Positions 17,998 through 27,281 of a DNA stretch of 64,000 nt are shown one piece after another (position 1 is the stretch's first letter; the number at the start of each line of letters is the position of its first letter). Position numbers and translations under genes: made by a program. This DNA comes from Pedobacter sp. Leaf216 (lineage in GTDB: Bacteria; Bacteroidota; Bacteroidia; Sphingobacteriales; Sphingobacteriaceae). Under the pieces are notes generated by a model that did not search any database, was not told where the DNA came from, and saw only the letters and a list, made by a program, of their open reading frames with translations. The stretch covers positions 584,253 to 648,252 of the forward strand of contig NZ_LMKM01000012.1 in assembly GCF_001421515.1 (NCBI RefSeq), written 5' to 3'.

Positions 17998-19056
17998 CTA
18001 TTCCTCTTCCCTAAAATACACTTTATAAAAGTTCATCGATTTATCATCATCGTAACCTTTTTCGATCATATCTTTATTGCCATGTATGTAAATGTGGAAG
18101 TTTTTATCCAGCTTTAACACGCTTTTATAGGCACGCGCCTGTTTTTTAACGGCAGATTCTGCAATTTCAAAATTATCAGCAATCGGACTTTCAAATTCCT
18201 GCTCGTAATTTTTCTTGTAGTTTTTAAACGACTCGATCCCCTCCGCATTACCAATTACCTCATTACCGAACTCTTCAATATCGAAGGTTTCTTTTTCCTT
18301 AAAATACTTCATCGAGCGGTTCAGCAGGTCAATTTTATCTGCTTTGCTGATTTCGTAATCATCATCCAGCTTCTGTGTGACGAAGTTTTTATAAACGCCT
18401 AAAACATTATTGGTTTGGTTATAGCTATCGTTTCTGATCTTCAGCTTTAAAAATTCATCTTTCCAGTAAACAGCAGAATCGTTGCTGCTTTTCGATTGAT
18501 CCAGTACCACAACTTTATAACCTTCTTCTCTATCTACATTAAAAATCAAACAGCCTTTATCCAGTTTGTTAATGCTAATCGCTTCCTGTTCGTAGCTAAC
18601 GTTAAAGCCATCCTGCTCCGGAAAAACTTTTAAATAAGTATCCTTCGTTTCAGATTTAAAAACGCCTACAACATCCAGTTGCTCTCCTTCTATCTGCACT
18701 TTTTCGAAATAAGCAACATACAACTCTCCTGATTTAATTTTCGGATGGTTGGCTACATCATAAAGATGTTTAGCCAATTGCTGTGAATCTTCATGAAAAA
18801 GTTCGTTGTTCTCAAAAATTTCGTGAACAAAATGGAACACTTCATTAAGTTCTAAATTATCGTTAGGATGGTAAAAACGGTAAACTTCATTTACCTTTTC
18901 GAAAGGCTTTAAGAAATACTGCATCAATAGGTTACCTAACACTTCATCATCAATTTTTAGAGGAGCATCAGATAATTTATAATATTCTTCAAGCAGTTTG
19001 TTGCCTGTATGGTGGATGGAAAGTTGCTTGAGTGAAGCCTCGAAAAATGAAATCAT
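17998..19056 (-). CDS. Nucleoid-associated protein (NdpA/YejK-like)
   Basis: The frame reaches 19098, but the Met at 19054-19056 is preferred because MISFFEASLKQLSIHHTGNK matches the usual N terminus of the 37-kDa nucleoid-associated family. This gives 352 residues. YYKLSDAPLKIDDEVLGNLLMQYFLKPF is typical of the N-terminal half, and the C-terminal part is Lys/Glu-rich. In Enterobacteria the homologue binds the nucleoid. Function in Bacteroidota is untested. It is isolated, with no operon partner. Confidence 0.8.
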   Translation of the reverse strand: MISFFEASLKQLSIHHTGNKLLEEYYKLSDAPLKIDDEVLGNLLMQYFLKPFEKVNEVYRFYHPNDNLELNEVFHFVHEIFENNELFHEDSQQLAKHLYDVANHPKIKSGELYVAYFEKVQIEGEQLDVVGVFKSETKDTYLKVFPEQDGFNVSYEQEAISINKLDKGCLIFNVDREEGYKVVVLDQSKSSNDSAVYWKDEFLKLKIRNDSYNQTNNVLGVYKNFVTQKLDDDYEISKADKIDLLNRSMKYFKEKETFDIEEFGNEVIGNAEGIESFKNYKKNYEQEFESPIADNFEIAESAVKKQARAYKSVLKLDKNFHIYIHGNKDMIEKGYDDDKSMNFYKVYFREEE

Positions 19057-19170
19057 GGGGACAAAAATAACAAAATCATTGATTAACCCTTCCGTCATTC
19101 AATCTATTGCATTCTCTAGCTAATTGGATGGTTTTTACAAGAATATTCAAATTATGATTTAAACGACCTA

Positions 19171-19743
19171 TTAATTGCCGTTTTTTAATTTATTAAGGAA
19201 ATCAACAAACTTTTTATCTGCATAATTAGCCACACCTTCATGTTTAAAAGATAATCTTCCTTGTTTATCAAAAATAACGGTTGTGGGCAAAGATCCGGCG
19301 AATAGCTTTTCAGGAATATTACTTTCTACTTTAAAAACACGCATGGCATATTTCCGCTCGGTCATAAACCCGGTTGATTTTACAAGGTCGCCATCTGCGT
19401 CGGCAAAAATAAAAACAACATCCCTATCATCTTTAAACTGATTATACAATTTGCTGATTGATGGCATTTCAGCCCTGCATGGCGGGCACCAGGTTGCCCA
19501 GAAATTAATAAAAATTACTTTTCCTTTTAAATCACCGAGATCTACAATTTTACCTTTTGCATCTTTAAACTGAATGCCGTTAAGATTTGTAAAGTTTTCT
19601 TTCGGTACATCAACAGCAGGTTTATAAAAACCTACTTCTATTAATCCTTTAATGAAAAAGGCTTTTGCATCAGGCACAAAAACAATTACCAAAAGGGTAA
19701 TGATAAACAAAGCATTTAAAATGTTCTTTCTAACAAACCTCAT
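19171..19743 (-). CDS. TlpA-like thioredoxin-fold thiol:disulfide oxidoreductase, membrane anchored
   Basis: The 190-residue protein has an N-terminal membrane anchor (residues 10-30) and a periplasmic AhpC/TlpA domain. The active site WATWCPPCRAEMP has Cys86 and Cys89, and GSLPTTVIFDKQG supplies the cis-Pro loop. Proteins of this type reduce disulfides, often during cytochrome or metalloprotein maturation. It is divergent from a His/Cys-rich small protein and a TonB receptor (158 bp between starts), so a metal-related role is possible but unproven. Confidence 0.88.
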   Translation of the reverse strand: MRFVRKNILNALFIITLLVIVFVPDAKAFFIKGLIEVGFYKPAVDVPKENFTNLNGIQFKDAKGKIVDLGDLKGKVIFINFWATWCPPCRAEMPSISKLYNQFKDDRDVVFIFADADGDLVKSTGFMTERKYAMRVFKVESNIPEKLFAGSLPTTVIFDKQGRLSFKHEGVANYADKKFVDFLNKLKNGN

Positions 19744-19901
19744 TATTAGTCAATTTTATTTGATGCAAACCATAAAGCGAACATATTACTATTGGTTAAA
19801 TTCCTTTTAAACTTTTAATAAAACCGTCAGTCATAACATCATAAATACAATGTTACTTTGTAAATATATATAATTGCTTAGGATTTACTACTTTTGGACT
19901 G

Positions 19902-20234
19902 TTGAAAAAGCACAAGCAAAACATTAAGAAATACCTGTCGGCATTTATGCTGATCGTATTTGCTATTGCCTTAACTCCGTGGAGTGTGCTTCATCATCAT
20001 CCGGCAGCACCAATTGTTCCGAAAGAAGCGCATTGTAAACATGTTAGTCATGTGCAGTCGCACGGCGATACCTGTTTAATCTGTAATGCCAGCTTTGAGA
20101 AAAATTATGTGCAAACCCATCACATTTACAGGATTTTCTTATCGGCAAAAATTTTCAGCCGTACTGAGCCTACATTGAAAAATGCCTTTACCGAAATTAA
20201 GCGTACTTGCTTACGCGGCCCCCCTTTAGCTTAA
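19902..20234 (+). CDS. Small His/Cys-rich exported protein upstream of a TonB receptor
   Basis: The 110-residue protein is read from TTG at 19902, which gives a good signal sequence: a Lys-rich start, then AFMLIVFAIALTPWSVL. It is followed by HHHP, HCKHVSHVQSHGDTCLICN and THH. This clustering of His with CxxC (CLIC) suggests metal binding. No family was recognised. A TAnnTTTG box (TACTTTTG, 19889-19896) ends 5 bp before the TTG, so the mRNA may be nearly leaderless. The gene is 111 bp ahead of the TonB receptor and probably belongs to the same transcript. Confidence 0.65.
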   Translation: MKKHKQNIKKYLSAFMLIVFAIALTPWSVLHHHPAAPIVPKEAHCKHVSHVQSHGDTCLICNASFEKNYVQTHHIYRIFLSAKIFSRTEPTLKNAFTEIKRTCLRGPPLA

Positions 20235-20344
20235 TTTTTCTTGTAGCGCATTCGCGCTGAACCAATTATTTATAAGAAAAACTGAAACAAGCTTTATTCA
20301 AGCTATTGTTTTGGCTTTCCATCATTTTTATTTACACACAAAAC

Positions 20345-22657
20345 ATGAAAAAATTACAGCTTATTGGCTTGGTAATTCTATATACATTATTGAGCAGCAC
20401 CGTTTTTGCTGCAGTACTGAAAGATATAAAAGGTAAGGTTATTGATGCCAGTACCAAACAAACACTGCCTGGTGCAACCATTTTTATACCCGATTTAAAA
20501 GTTACAGCCGTTACCAATAATGATGGCGAGTTTGTCATTAATAACCTTCCAACCAAAGGAAGTTATTTAGTAGAAGTGCATTATGTTGGTTATAAAACCG
20601 CAACCAAAGTAGTAAATTTGGCCGATGCGGGTGGATTGGAGTTTGCGCTGCAACCTACCGCAATTGAAACGAAGGAAATTGTAATTACCGGAAGTTTAAT
20701 CAGCAGTACAAGTAAACGAAATAGCGCTTCTTCGGCAGTTATCGGTAAAGATCAGTTGCTTCAGCCTTCTACCAACTTAATCGATGCCCTGACCAAAATT
20801 CCTGGTGTATCACAAATTACCACCGGCCCATCCATTTCCAAACCCGTAATCAGGGGATTAGGTTACAACAGAATTGTAACTTTGGATGACGGAATTAAAC
20901 AACAGGGACAGCAGTGGGGTGATGAACATGGTATTGAAATCGATCAGTTTAAATCAGACCGTGTGGAGGTTTTACGTGGCGCAGCTTCATTAATGTATGG
21001 TTCTGACGCACTTGGCGGTGTAATTAATTTACTGGAGCCAAGTTCTGCGCCCGAAGGACAGATAAAAGGTGAATTTATAACCAATTACTCAACCAACAAT
21101 GGCTTAAGCGCCAACTCTTTAATGTTGAATGGTAATGAAAACGGTTTTGTTTGGAGAGCACGCGGAACCTATAAAAATGCCTATTCTTTTAAAACACCAA
21201 CAGGGTATTTTCCTAACTCTGGTTTTAATGAAACCGACTTAAGTGGTATGGTAGGCTTAAATAAAAGTTGGGGATACACACATTTAAACGTTTCAAGCTT
21301 CCGCAACAATATTGGTTTTTATGAGCCAACGCTTGATGACAATGGAAATTTTGTTAAAGAAGATGGCAGCCCATTTACCAATGACGACAATAAAAGCCGC
21401 ACTTTAGCATATCCGCGTCAGGATATCCGCCACTACAAAATTGCTTTAAACAACAATTTCATAATAGGAAATGGCAACTTGAAAGCCGATTTTGGATATC
21501 AGCAAAACCAACGCCGGGAGTTGGATGGTCCAGATCCAGCTTTATTTTTTGACCTAAAAACCTACAATGCAGATTTAAAATACTATATCCACGAAACCAA
21601 TGGATGGCAACCAGTATTTGGCCTAAGTGTAGACGATGCCCATAGCCAAAACAAAGGAACAGAATTTTTAATTCCGGCGTATGATACGTTTGGATTGGGT
21701 GTTTTCGCCTTTGCAAAGAAAAACTGGGATAACAACACTTTCAGCATCGGTGCACGTTACGATTTTAGAAAAAACAACGGAAAACAACTATTCGATGATG
21801 GAGAAGAACTTTTTGCACCATTTAAAAATAAATTTTCCAATGTGAGTGGCGCACTGGGTTTTACGCACCAATTTAATGATGAACTTAACTTTAAGGCTAA
21901 CGCTGGTAGTGCGTTTCGTGCCCCGAATCCTGCTGAGTTAGGATCTAACGGTGTGCATGAAGGTACTTTTAGATACGAAATTGGTAATTCGGCCTTAAGT
22001 CCTGAACGCAGTTACCAAATAGATGCAGCATTAGAATATGAAGGGAAAATTGTTAGTGCAAGTGCCAGCATTTATAATAATTACATCCACAACTACATTT
22101 ATGCATCAAATAATGGCGAACAGCGCGAGGTTGACGGTACACTTTTCGATGTTTACCGCTACGGACAGGTAAATGCAAATCTTTACGGTGCTGAAGCAAG
22201 TTTAACCATTCACCCGGTTCCATTTATCCATTTCGAAAATACATTTGGATATGTACACGCTCAAAACAATACTTTAAACAGGCCCCTTTCATTTATTCCT
22301 GCCGGAACATTGAGAAATGAGTTACGTTTTGAACCTAAACTTAAAGGAACAAATGATGCTTACCTATCGGTTGGTATTAACTCTGCATTTAAGCAAACCC
22401 GTGTTGATGATGTTTTTGAAACCCCCACAAGTGGTTATACATTGTTAAATGCTGGCATTGGTGCTACATTTAATTTAGGCAAGCAACCTGTAAAATTATC
22501 GGTATCAGCCAACAACTTGTTAAATCAGAAATATTATGATGCTTTAAGCAGGTTTAAACCAGGCCGTTTTGACCAGGAAAACCCAAATTTAGGAGTTTAT
22601 AACACTGGAAGAAATATCACATTCGGACTTTATGTTCCTTTTACCCTGGTAAAATAA
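20345..22657 (+). CDS. TonB-dependent outer-membrane receptor with carboxypeptidase-like N-terminal domain
   Basis: The open frame reaches 20306 through a TTG, but ATG at 20345 begins a proper signal peptide (MKKLQLIGLVILYTLLSS), giving 770 residues. A carboxypeptidase-regulatory-like domain follows (IKGKVIDASTKQTLPGATIF). Next come the plug (LIDALTKIPGVSQI, KPVIRGLGYNRIVTLDDGIKQQGQQWGDEHGIEID) and a barrel ending in FGLYVPFTLVK. The plug resembles zinc/copper-type TonB receptors (GIKQQGQQWGDEHG), and the preceding His/Cys-rich protein fits a metal. A 12-bp perfect-stem terminator follows the gene. Substrate inference: a transition metal, moderate confidence. Confidence 0.9.
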   Translation: MKKLQLIGLVILYTLLSSTVFAAVLKDIKGKVIDASTKQTLPGATIFIPDLKVTAVTNNDGEFVINNLPTKGSYLVEVHYVGYKTATKVVNLADAGGLEFALQPTAIETKEIVITGSLISSTSKRNSASSAVIGKDQLLQPSTNLIDALTKIPGVSQITTGPSISKPVIRGLGYNRIVTLDDGIKQQGQQWGDEHGIEIDQFKSDRVEVLRGAASLMYGSDALGGVINLLEPSSAPEGQIKGEFITNYSTNNGLSANSLMLNGNENGFVWRARGTYKNAYSFKTPTGYFPNSGFNETDLSGMVGLNKSWGYTHLNVSSFRNNIGFYEPTLDDNGNFVKEDGSPFTNDDNKSRTLAYPRQDIRHYKIALNNNFIIGNGNLKADFGYQQNQRRELDGPDPALFFDLKTYNADLKYYIHETNGWQPVFGLSVDDAHSQNKGTEFLIPAYDTFGLGVFAFAKKNWDNNTFSIGARYDFRKNNGKQLFDDGEELFAPFKNKFSNVSGALGFTHQFNDELNFKANAGSAFRAPNPAELGSNGVHEGTFRYEIGNSALSPERSYQIDAALEYEGKIVSASASIYNNYIHNYIYASNNGEQREVDGTLFDVYRYGQVNANLYGAEASLTIHPVPFIHFENTFGYVHAQNNTLNRPLSFIPAGTLRNELRFEPKLKGTNDAYLSVGINSAFKQTRVDDVFETPTSGYTLLNAGIGATFNLGKQPVKLSVSANNLLNQKYYDALSRFKPGRFDQENPNLGVYNTGRNITFGLYVPFTLVK

Positions 22658-22683
22658 TTTAAACCAGCAAAATCTTCAATAAC

Positions 22684-22720
22684 AAAAGCGCGACTGGTCG
22701 ATAAGATTAGTCGCGCTTTT
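22684..22720 (+). terminator. Rho-independent terminator after the TonB receptor gene
   Basis: AAAAGCGCGACT (22684-22695) pairs perfectly with AGTCGCGCTTTT (22709-22720). Further Ts run to 22724. Confidence 0.92.
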
Positions 22721-22822
22721 TTTTGTTTCCCTTAAATTATGTAAAATCACAAAACAAACATATCTAAGCAATTGACTGTTAGTAGAGTAGATAAAACCAA
22801 TCGTTAACCAATAAAACCTACT

Positions 22823-23536
22823 ATGAAAACATCTTTTAAAACCTTTGCATTAGGCCTACTGATACTATTTTGTTTAATATCCTGTTCTAAAAATAGTGAC
22901 GAAATGGATCCTGAAAACCCAACTTTCACAGGGCCAAATCCAAGTCCGGCAAATTTAAGTGTGAGGGTAATTTATATCGTTCCATCAGATCGATCACTAA
23001 ATAAAGCATATACAGATGCTGCCGGAAACTGCATTACTCAATTAACACCATGGTATAAAAATACATTGGGCAGCAACAAAACTTTTCATATAAATGGCAA
23101 TATGCTGGTAGAAACGATGCAGAGTTCGCATCCTGCCGCATGGTTTAATGCACAAAATGGTAATACAGGTGATGCACAATTTTATTTCTATTCTAATGCA
23201 AAAAATGATGCTAAAGCTTTACTTGGAAGCAGTTATGATGAAACAAAATACATTTATTTAACCTATGTAGATGCAGCAGGAACAACTGGTGCAGGCGCAG
23301 CAGGTTTTACGGCCATGCCAGAAAATGACCTTAAAGGATTAACCGGACAAATGACCGAAGCTGTTCCGAGATGGATTGGTGGTGCCGGCCACGAATTGGG
23401 GCATGCTTTCGGGATGCCGCATCCAGCAAATGAAAATCCTCAGGCCTTAATGTGGACGGGTTATACGATTTATCCAAACTGTATTTTACAGGATAACGAT
23501 AAAGCGATTTTAAATGCCAGTAAATTTTTCTATTAA
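22823..23536 (+). CDS. Zinc metalloprotease-like lipoprotein
   Basis: The 237-residue protein has a lipobox LISC near residue 21. The extended zinc motif HELGHAFGMPH at residues 190-200 is HExxHxxGxxH, as in metzincins. A Met-turn candidate, ALMWTGY, lies nine residues after it. The domain is small and compact. Metzincins cut proteins or peptides outside the cytoplasm. The context (its own transcript between two terminators) gives no target. It could also be a degenerate or non-peptidase zincin, but all zinc ligands are intact. Confidence 0.82.
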   Translation: MKTSFKTFALGLLILFCLISCSKNSDEMDPENPTFTGPNPSPANLSVRVIYIVPSDRSLNKAYTDAAGNCITQLTPWYKNTLGSNKTFHINGNMLVETMQSSHPAAWFNAQNGNTGDAQFYFYSNAKNDAKALLGSSYDETKYIYLTYVDAAGTTGAGAAGFTAMPENDLKGLTGQMTEAVPRWIGGAGHELGHAFGMPHPANENPQALMWTGYTIYPNCILQDNDKAILNASKFFY

Positions 23537-23590
23537 GGAACCACAGCAATAAGTAGCTTATCTCGAAAAATGTTCACATTGTGAAGTAGA

Positions 23591-23637
23591 AAGCAATCTT
23601 AAAACTCTTGCTATAAGCTCAAGTTTTAAGATTGCTT
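23591..23637. terminator. Bidirectional terminator between convergent genes
   Basis: AAGCAATCTTAAAACT (23591-23606) and its perfect complement AGTTTTAAGATTGCTT (23622-23637) form a 16-bp stem. It lies between the metalloprotease gene (+) and the flavin oxidoreductase gene (-), with T/A tracts of modest length on both sides. Confidence 0.75.
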
Positions 23638-23682
23638 CTTCAAAAAGGATTGGGGTTAGTAGACATTGAAATCAATTCAGGG

Positions 23683-24762
23683 TTATTTCTTAGCCGTTTC
23701 CCGCCTAGCCCTCACGTATTGATTTGGCCATTCCGTATCATCGCCAAGTACTTGTGCGGCATGAGTAGGGAAATAGGCATCACGCAACGATTCGCGGGCT
23801 ATAAAAATGAGATCTGCCTTGCCTTGTTCCAAAATTTCTTCAGCCTGGTTGGCTTCTACAATAATGCCAACGGCACCCGTGTAAATGCCAATTTCATTCC
23901 TGATTTTATCGGCAAAAGGAACCTGATAATTAGGCCCCGCCGGAATGAAAGCATCAGGTACGTTTCCGCCGGAAGAGGTATCAATTAAATCCACCCCACG
24001 ATCTTTCAATACTGCAACCAACTGCAATGAATCATTTTCATTCCAGCCGCCTTCTGTCCAATCTGTTGCCGAAATACGCACAAATAACGGCAAATTTTCT
24101 GGCCAAACCGATTGTACTGCTTCAACTACATCAATTACCAAACGGATGCGGTTTTCGAAACTACCACCATATATATCAGTACGTTTATTGCTGAGTGGAC
24201 TAAAAAATTCGTGCAGTAAATAACCATGTGCAGCATGTATTTCTACTACTTTATAACCAGCATCTAAAGCACGTTTTGCCGCAGCCCTGAAAGCAAATAC
24301 AATATCCTGAATTTCTGAAATCGTTAATTCATGCGGCTCTACCTGGCCTTGTTTGAAAGGGATAGGTGATGGACCAACAGGTTTCCAGCTATTTTCGCCT
24401 GAGGCAATCTGCTCTCCGCCATTCCATGGCACTTCGCAACTTGCTTTTCTACCTGCATGTGCCAGTTGAATGCCTGCAATTGCTCCATTGTTGTGAATAA
24501 AAGAAACAATCTGTTTCAATTTATCTACATGCTCATCTTTCCAGATGCCTAAATCAGCATAAGTAATTCTTCCATCTTCGGTAACTGCAGAAGCTTCCTG
24601 GATAATTAATCCGGCACCACCAACAGCCCGGCTGCCTAAATGCACCAAATGCCAATCGTTTGCAAAGCCATCTATTGAAGAATACTGGCACATTGGAGAA
24701 ATAACTAATCTATTTTTTAAGGTTACATCCTTTATAGTAAAAGGAGAAAATAATTTCGACAT
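23683..24762 (-). CDS. NADH:flavin oxidoreductase of the old yellow enzyme family (YqjM/NamA-like)
   Basis: A 359-residue protein. The N terminus is LFSPFTIKDVTLKNRLVISPMCQYSS, with the regulatory Cys of the YqjM class. IQLAHAGRKAS holds the substrate-binding His. EIHAAHGYLLHEFFSPLSNKRTD is the classical OYE motif, and the FMN phosphate loop is near the C terminus (ADLIFIARESLRD). It reduces activated C=C bonds with NADPH and FMN. The next genes upstream are an aldo/keto reductase and a DoxX protein, which suggests a detoxification or redox-stress group. Confidence 0.9.
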   Translation of the reverse strand: MSKLFSPFTIKDVTLKNRLVISPMCQYSSIDGFANDWHLVHLGSRAVGGAGLIIQEASAVTEDGRITYADLGIWKDEHVDKLKQIVSFIHNNGAIAGIQLAHAGRKASCEVPWNGGEQIASGENSWKPVGPSPIPFKQGQVEPHELTISEIQDIVFAFRAAAKRALDAGYKVVEIHAAHGYLLHEFFSPLSNKRTDIYGGSFENRIRLVIDVVEAVQSVWPENLPLFVRISATDWTEGGWNENDSLQLVAVLKDRGVDLIDTSSGGNVPDAFIPAGPNYQVPFADKIRNEIGIYTGAVGIIVEANQAEEILEQGKADLIFIARESLRDAYFPTHAAQVLGDDTEWPNQYVRARRETAKK

Positions 24763-24811
24763 ATCTTTTTAATATTTTAACCACGAAGGGCAGAGAGAAA
24801 TAAACAGAGGA

Positions 24812-25804
24812 TTAAAAATCAGCATGCGCCAGTTCAGTATCAATAAATTGAATTTCTTCAGCATTTAATTTTACGTTTATGGCCTCAGCATTCTGAATGG
24901 CTTGTTTTTCATTTCTCGCACCCACCAAAGCAATGGTAATGCCTGGTTGTTCAACCGTCCAACGTAAAACCAGCTGAGATAGGGTTGCATTTTTTTCATC
25001 GGCCAATGGCTTAATTTTAGCCAAAAAAGCATTTGTTTTTTCAATGCTTTCTGGTGAGAAGAATTTATTGCCCTGGCGGTGATCGCCTTCTTCAAATTTA
25101 TAATCTGCCGTCATTTTTCCGGTTAACAAACCCCGTTCCATCGGACTGTAAGCTAAAACTGATTTATTATTTTCGATGCAATAAGGAACAATCTCATCCT
25201 CTACACCACGGTTTACCATACTAAATGGAATCTGGTTTGATACAAGTGTTAACGTTTGATCTGCTTCTTTTAATTGTGCTACATCGTAATTGCACACTCC
25301 TGCATAACGTACTTTACCCTGCTCAATTAATCTGCTTACCGCTTCAAAAGTTTCATTAATAGGTGTTGTAACATCTGGCCAGTGAATTTGATACAGATCG
25401 ATGTAATCAGTACCTAAACGCTTTAAGGATTGTTCGCATTCATAAATTACACTCTCTTTACCGGCATATTTATAGATATCGATTTCTTTTCCGTCATTGT
25501 TTTTACTTTTAAAGCCGAAATCGCCTTTGGCCAAATCCCACCGCATCCCAAATTTAGTTACCAGTTGCAATTTATCGCGTGAGATGCCTTTTATTGCCTC
25601 CCCTACAATCTCTTCACTTTCTCCTTGGCCGTAAATTGGTGCAGTATCAATTGAGGTAACGCCTAAATCGTATCCGGCTTTAATTGCGTTTATGGCATCA
25701 TTTCTATCCGTACTCCCCCACATCCAACCACCAGCAGCCCATGCACCAAAAGTAATTACCGAGAGTTCTAAATCTGAATTTCCTATTTTTCTGTATTCCA
25801 TCAT
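24812..25804 (-). CDS. Aldo/keto reductase
   Basis: The 330-residue TIM-barrel protein has IDTAPIYGQGESEEIVGEAIKG with the catalytic Asp and Tyr, LVTKFG with the Lys, and LYQIHWPD with the His. Near the C terminus LVGARNEKQAIQNAEA binds the NADPH phosphate. It reduces aldehydes or ketones; the substrate cannot be deduced. It starts on the stop codon of the DoxX gene (TAATG overlap), which points to co-translation. Confidence 0.9.
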   Translation of the reverse strand: MMEYRKIGNSDLELSVITFGAWAAGGWMWGSTDRNDAINAIKAGYDLGVTSIDTAPIYGQGESEEIVGEAIKGISRDKLQLVTKFGMRWDLAKGDFGFKSKNNDGKEIDIYKYAGKESVIYECEQSLKRLGTDYIDLYQIHWPDVTTPINETFEAVSRLIEQGKVRYAGVCNYDVAQLKEADQTLTLVSNQIPFSMVNRGVEDEIVPYCIENNKSVLAYSPMERGLLTGKMTADYKFEEGDHRQGNKFFSPESIEKTNAFLAKIKPLADEKNATLSQLVLRWTVEQPGITIALVGARNEKQAIQNAEAINVKLNAEEIQFIDTELAHADF

Positions 25805-26199
25805 TATTTTTTTATGATTTTATCAACCGCATAACTGTTATGCGGTAAGTAAGCCAACAACACCGATAAAAATGCAACATGCAAAAGTTGAGATGGCAAT
25901 GCTTCCCAGTTTTCAATCAGGGTGGTGCCAAAAATAAGTGCCAAAGTAACTGCCCCAGCTAAAAGCAATCCCTGCCTTGTAAATAAGCCAACAATAATAA
26001 GTATCCCGGCCATAAATTCTGCAACAGGCAAAACATAGCTAAAGGGAATTACCAGGGCTTCAGGCAGAATTGATTTAGAAAATTGCCCAACCATCCAGCT
26101 GCTGAAACCGGCAAGTTTAGGCAAACGCACCAAGCCATGCCCAAAAAAACTTATGCCTATTGCCAAACGGCCAAGCAAGTATGCCCATTTTGTATCCAT
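25804..26199 (-). CDS. DoxX family membrane protein
   Basis: The 131-residue protein has four hydrophobic segments. LLGRLAIGISFFGHGLVRLPKLAGFSSWM and LPVAEFMAGILIIVGLFTRQGLLLAGAV are the DoxX signature. Members are small quinone- or redox-related membrane proteins. It is the first gene of a set of three, with the aldo/keto reductase overlapping it by one base and the flavin oxidoreductase next. Confidence 0.87.
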   Translation of the reverse strand: MDTKWAYLLGRLAIGISFFGHGLVRLPKLAGFSSWMVGQFSKSILPEALVIPFSYVLPVAEFMAGILIIVGLFTRQGLLLAGAVTLALIFGTTLIENWEALPSQLLHVAFLSVLLAYLPHNSYAVDKIIKK

Positions 26200-26422
26200 T
26201 GTTTATCGATCTCTTACAAACATACAATCTACCAGTTAAGGATGTTTTATTGCACCATTATTTAATGGATATTTTACCTTCCAATGGCGGAGGAGATGGC
26301 GAAGAGCGCCAAGCGTGTAGCGTTTAGGGTTAACGTATAAATGAAAAACGCCAGCCGCTCTCCACCCAACGTGAAACTTTTTTCGGCAAAAATTTGGAGA
26401 TAACCGAACAACATCATACATT

Positions 26423-26446
26423 AGTGTATTATTTAACTAATACAGT
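26423..26446. promoter_or_regulatory. Candidate YtrA-type GntR operator
   Basis: AGTGTATTA (26423-26431) and TAATACAGT (26438-26446) form a 9-bp inverted repeat with one mismatch around TTTAAC. It lies 4 bp before the ATG of an ABC operon that itself encodes a YtrA-type regulator. The form agrees with the AT-rich GTnnTA..TAnnAC palindromes of that subfamily. Its position would block transcription or initiation, so negative autoregulation is the likely mode. Confidence 0.72.
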
Positions 26447-26450
26447 AGAT

Positions 26451-27278
26451 ATGATCAACATTAACAATCTTAATTTTGGCTACAGCAAGCATAAGCCATT
26501 ATTTAAAAATATGAGCATGCGGTTAAGCAACGGCCATATTTATGGCTTGCTTGGTAAAAATGGTGCAGGTAAATCTACCTTGCTAAAAAACCTGGCTGGT
26601 TTGGTTTATGCGCAAAGTGGCAGTTTGGAGGTAATGGGTTTTAATCCTGCTAAACGGCAACCGGCACTTTTGGAGCAAATCTGTTTTATTCCTGAAGAGT
26701 TTTATCTACCATCCGTGAAAATTGATGCTTACTTAAAAGCTAATGCTCCTTTTTACAAAAACTTCGATCATGCTTATTTCGCTAACCTGATAAAAGAATT
26801 CGACATTCCGGTTGAACAGAAACTTATTAATATGAGTTATGGACAAAAGAAAAAGGTAATAATTGCTTTCGGACTGGCTACACAAGCAAAACTGGTTATT
26901 ATGGATGAACCCACAAACGGTTTGGATATTCCATCTAAGGCGCAGTTTAGAAAAATTATGGCTTCGGCCATGACAGATGAACGTTGCATTATCATTTCAA
27001 CACACCAGGTGAGGGATCTGGATAACCTAATCGACACGGTGATTATGCTTGATGATAATGACATTGCCCTCAAAGCTACTGTAGAAGAAATTACGGCAAA
27101 GTTAACTTTCAAAAAAGTGAAGGAAATTGATGATAGTATTATATACGCCGAACCTTCGCTCTCTGGTTATAACGCCGTAATGCCAAACTACCACCAGGAG
27201 GAAAGCAAGCTGGATATGGAACTTTTATTTAATGCCATACTTGCAGAAAAAATCAAATTTAAACCTTTATTCAGTTAA
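26451..27278 (+). CDS. ABC transporter ATP-binding protein of a YtrA-type operon
   Basis: The frame opens at 26394, but ATG at 26451 is preferred: MININNLNFGYSKHKPLF is the normal start of such domains, and the operator lies just before it. The 275-residue protein has a Walker A GKNGAGKST, a signature MSYGQKKKV and a Walker B LVIMDEPTNGLD, followed by the H-loop STHQ. The C-terminal extension is longer than usual. The next gene, 3 bp on, is the membrane partner. Export of an antimicrobial or an envelope-stress role is typical of YtrA-type systems. Confidence 0.92.
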   Translation: MININNLNFGYSKHKPLFKNMSMRLSNGHIYGLLGKNGAGKSTLLKNLAGLVYAQSGSLEVMGFNPAKRQPALLEQICFIPEEFYLPSVKIDAYLKANAPFYKNFDHAYFANLIKEFDIPVEQKLINMSYGQKKKVIIAFGLATQAKLVIMDEPTNGLDIPSKAQFRKIMASAMTDERCIIISTHQVRDLDNLIDTVIMLDDNDIALKATVEEITAKLTFKKVKEIDDSIIYAEPSLSGYNAVMPNYHQEESKLDMELLFNAILAEKIKFKPLFS

Positions 27279-27281
27279 GCG

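Noticed and set aside
19850..19880. GTTAC-TTT-GTAAA as a Zur or Fur box
   Set aside because: The dyad is short and imperfect in AT-rich DNA; not enough to call a metal-regulator site.
26200..26421. Minus-strand open frame (26236-26421) as a gene
   Set aside because: It overlaps the operator region of the ABC operon and has a repeat-like composition; no family resemblance.
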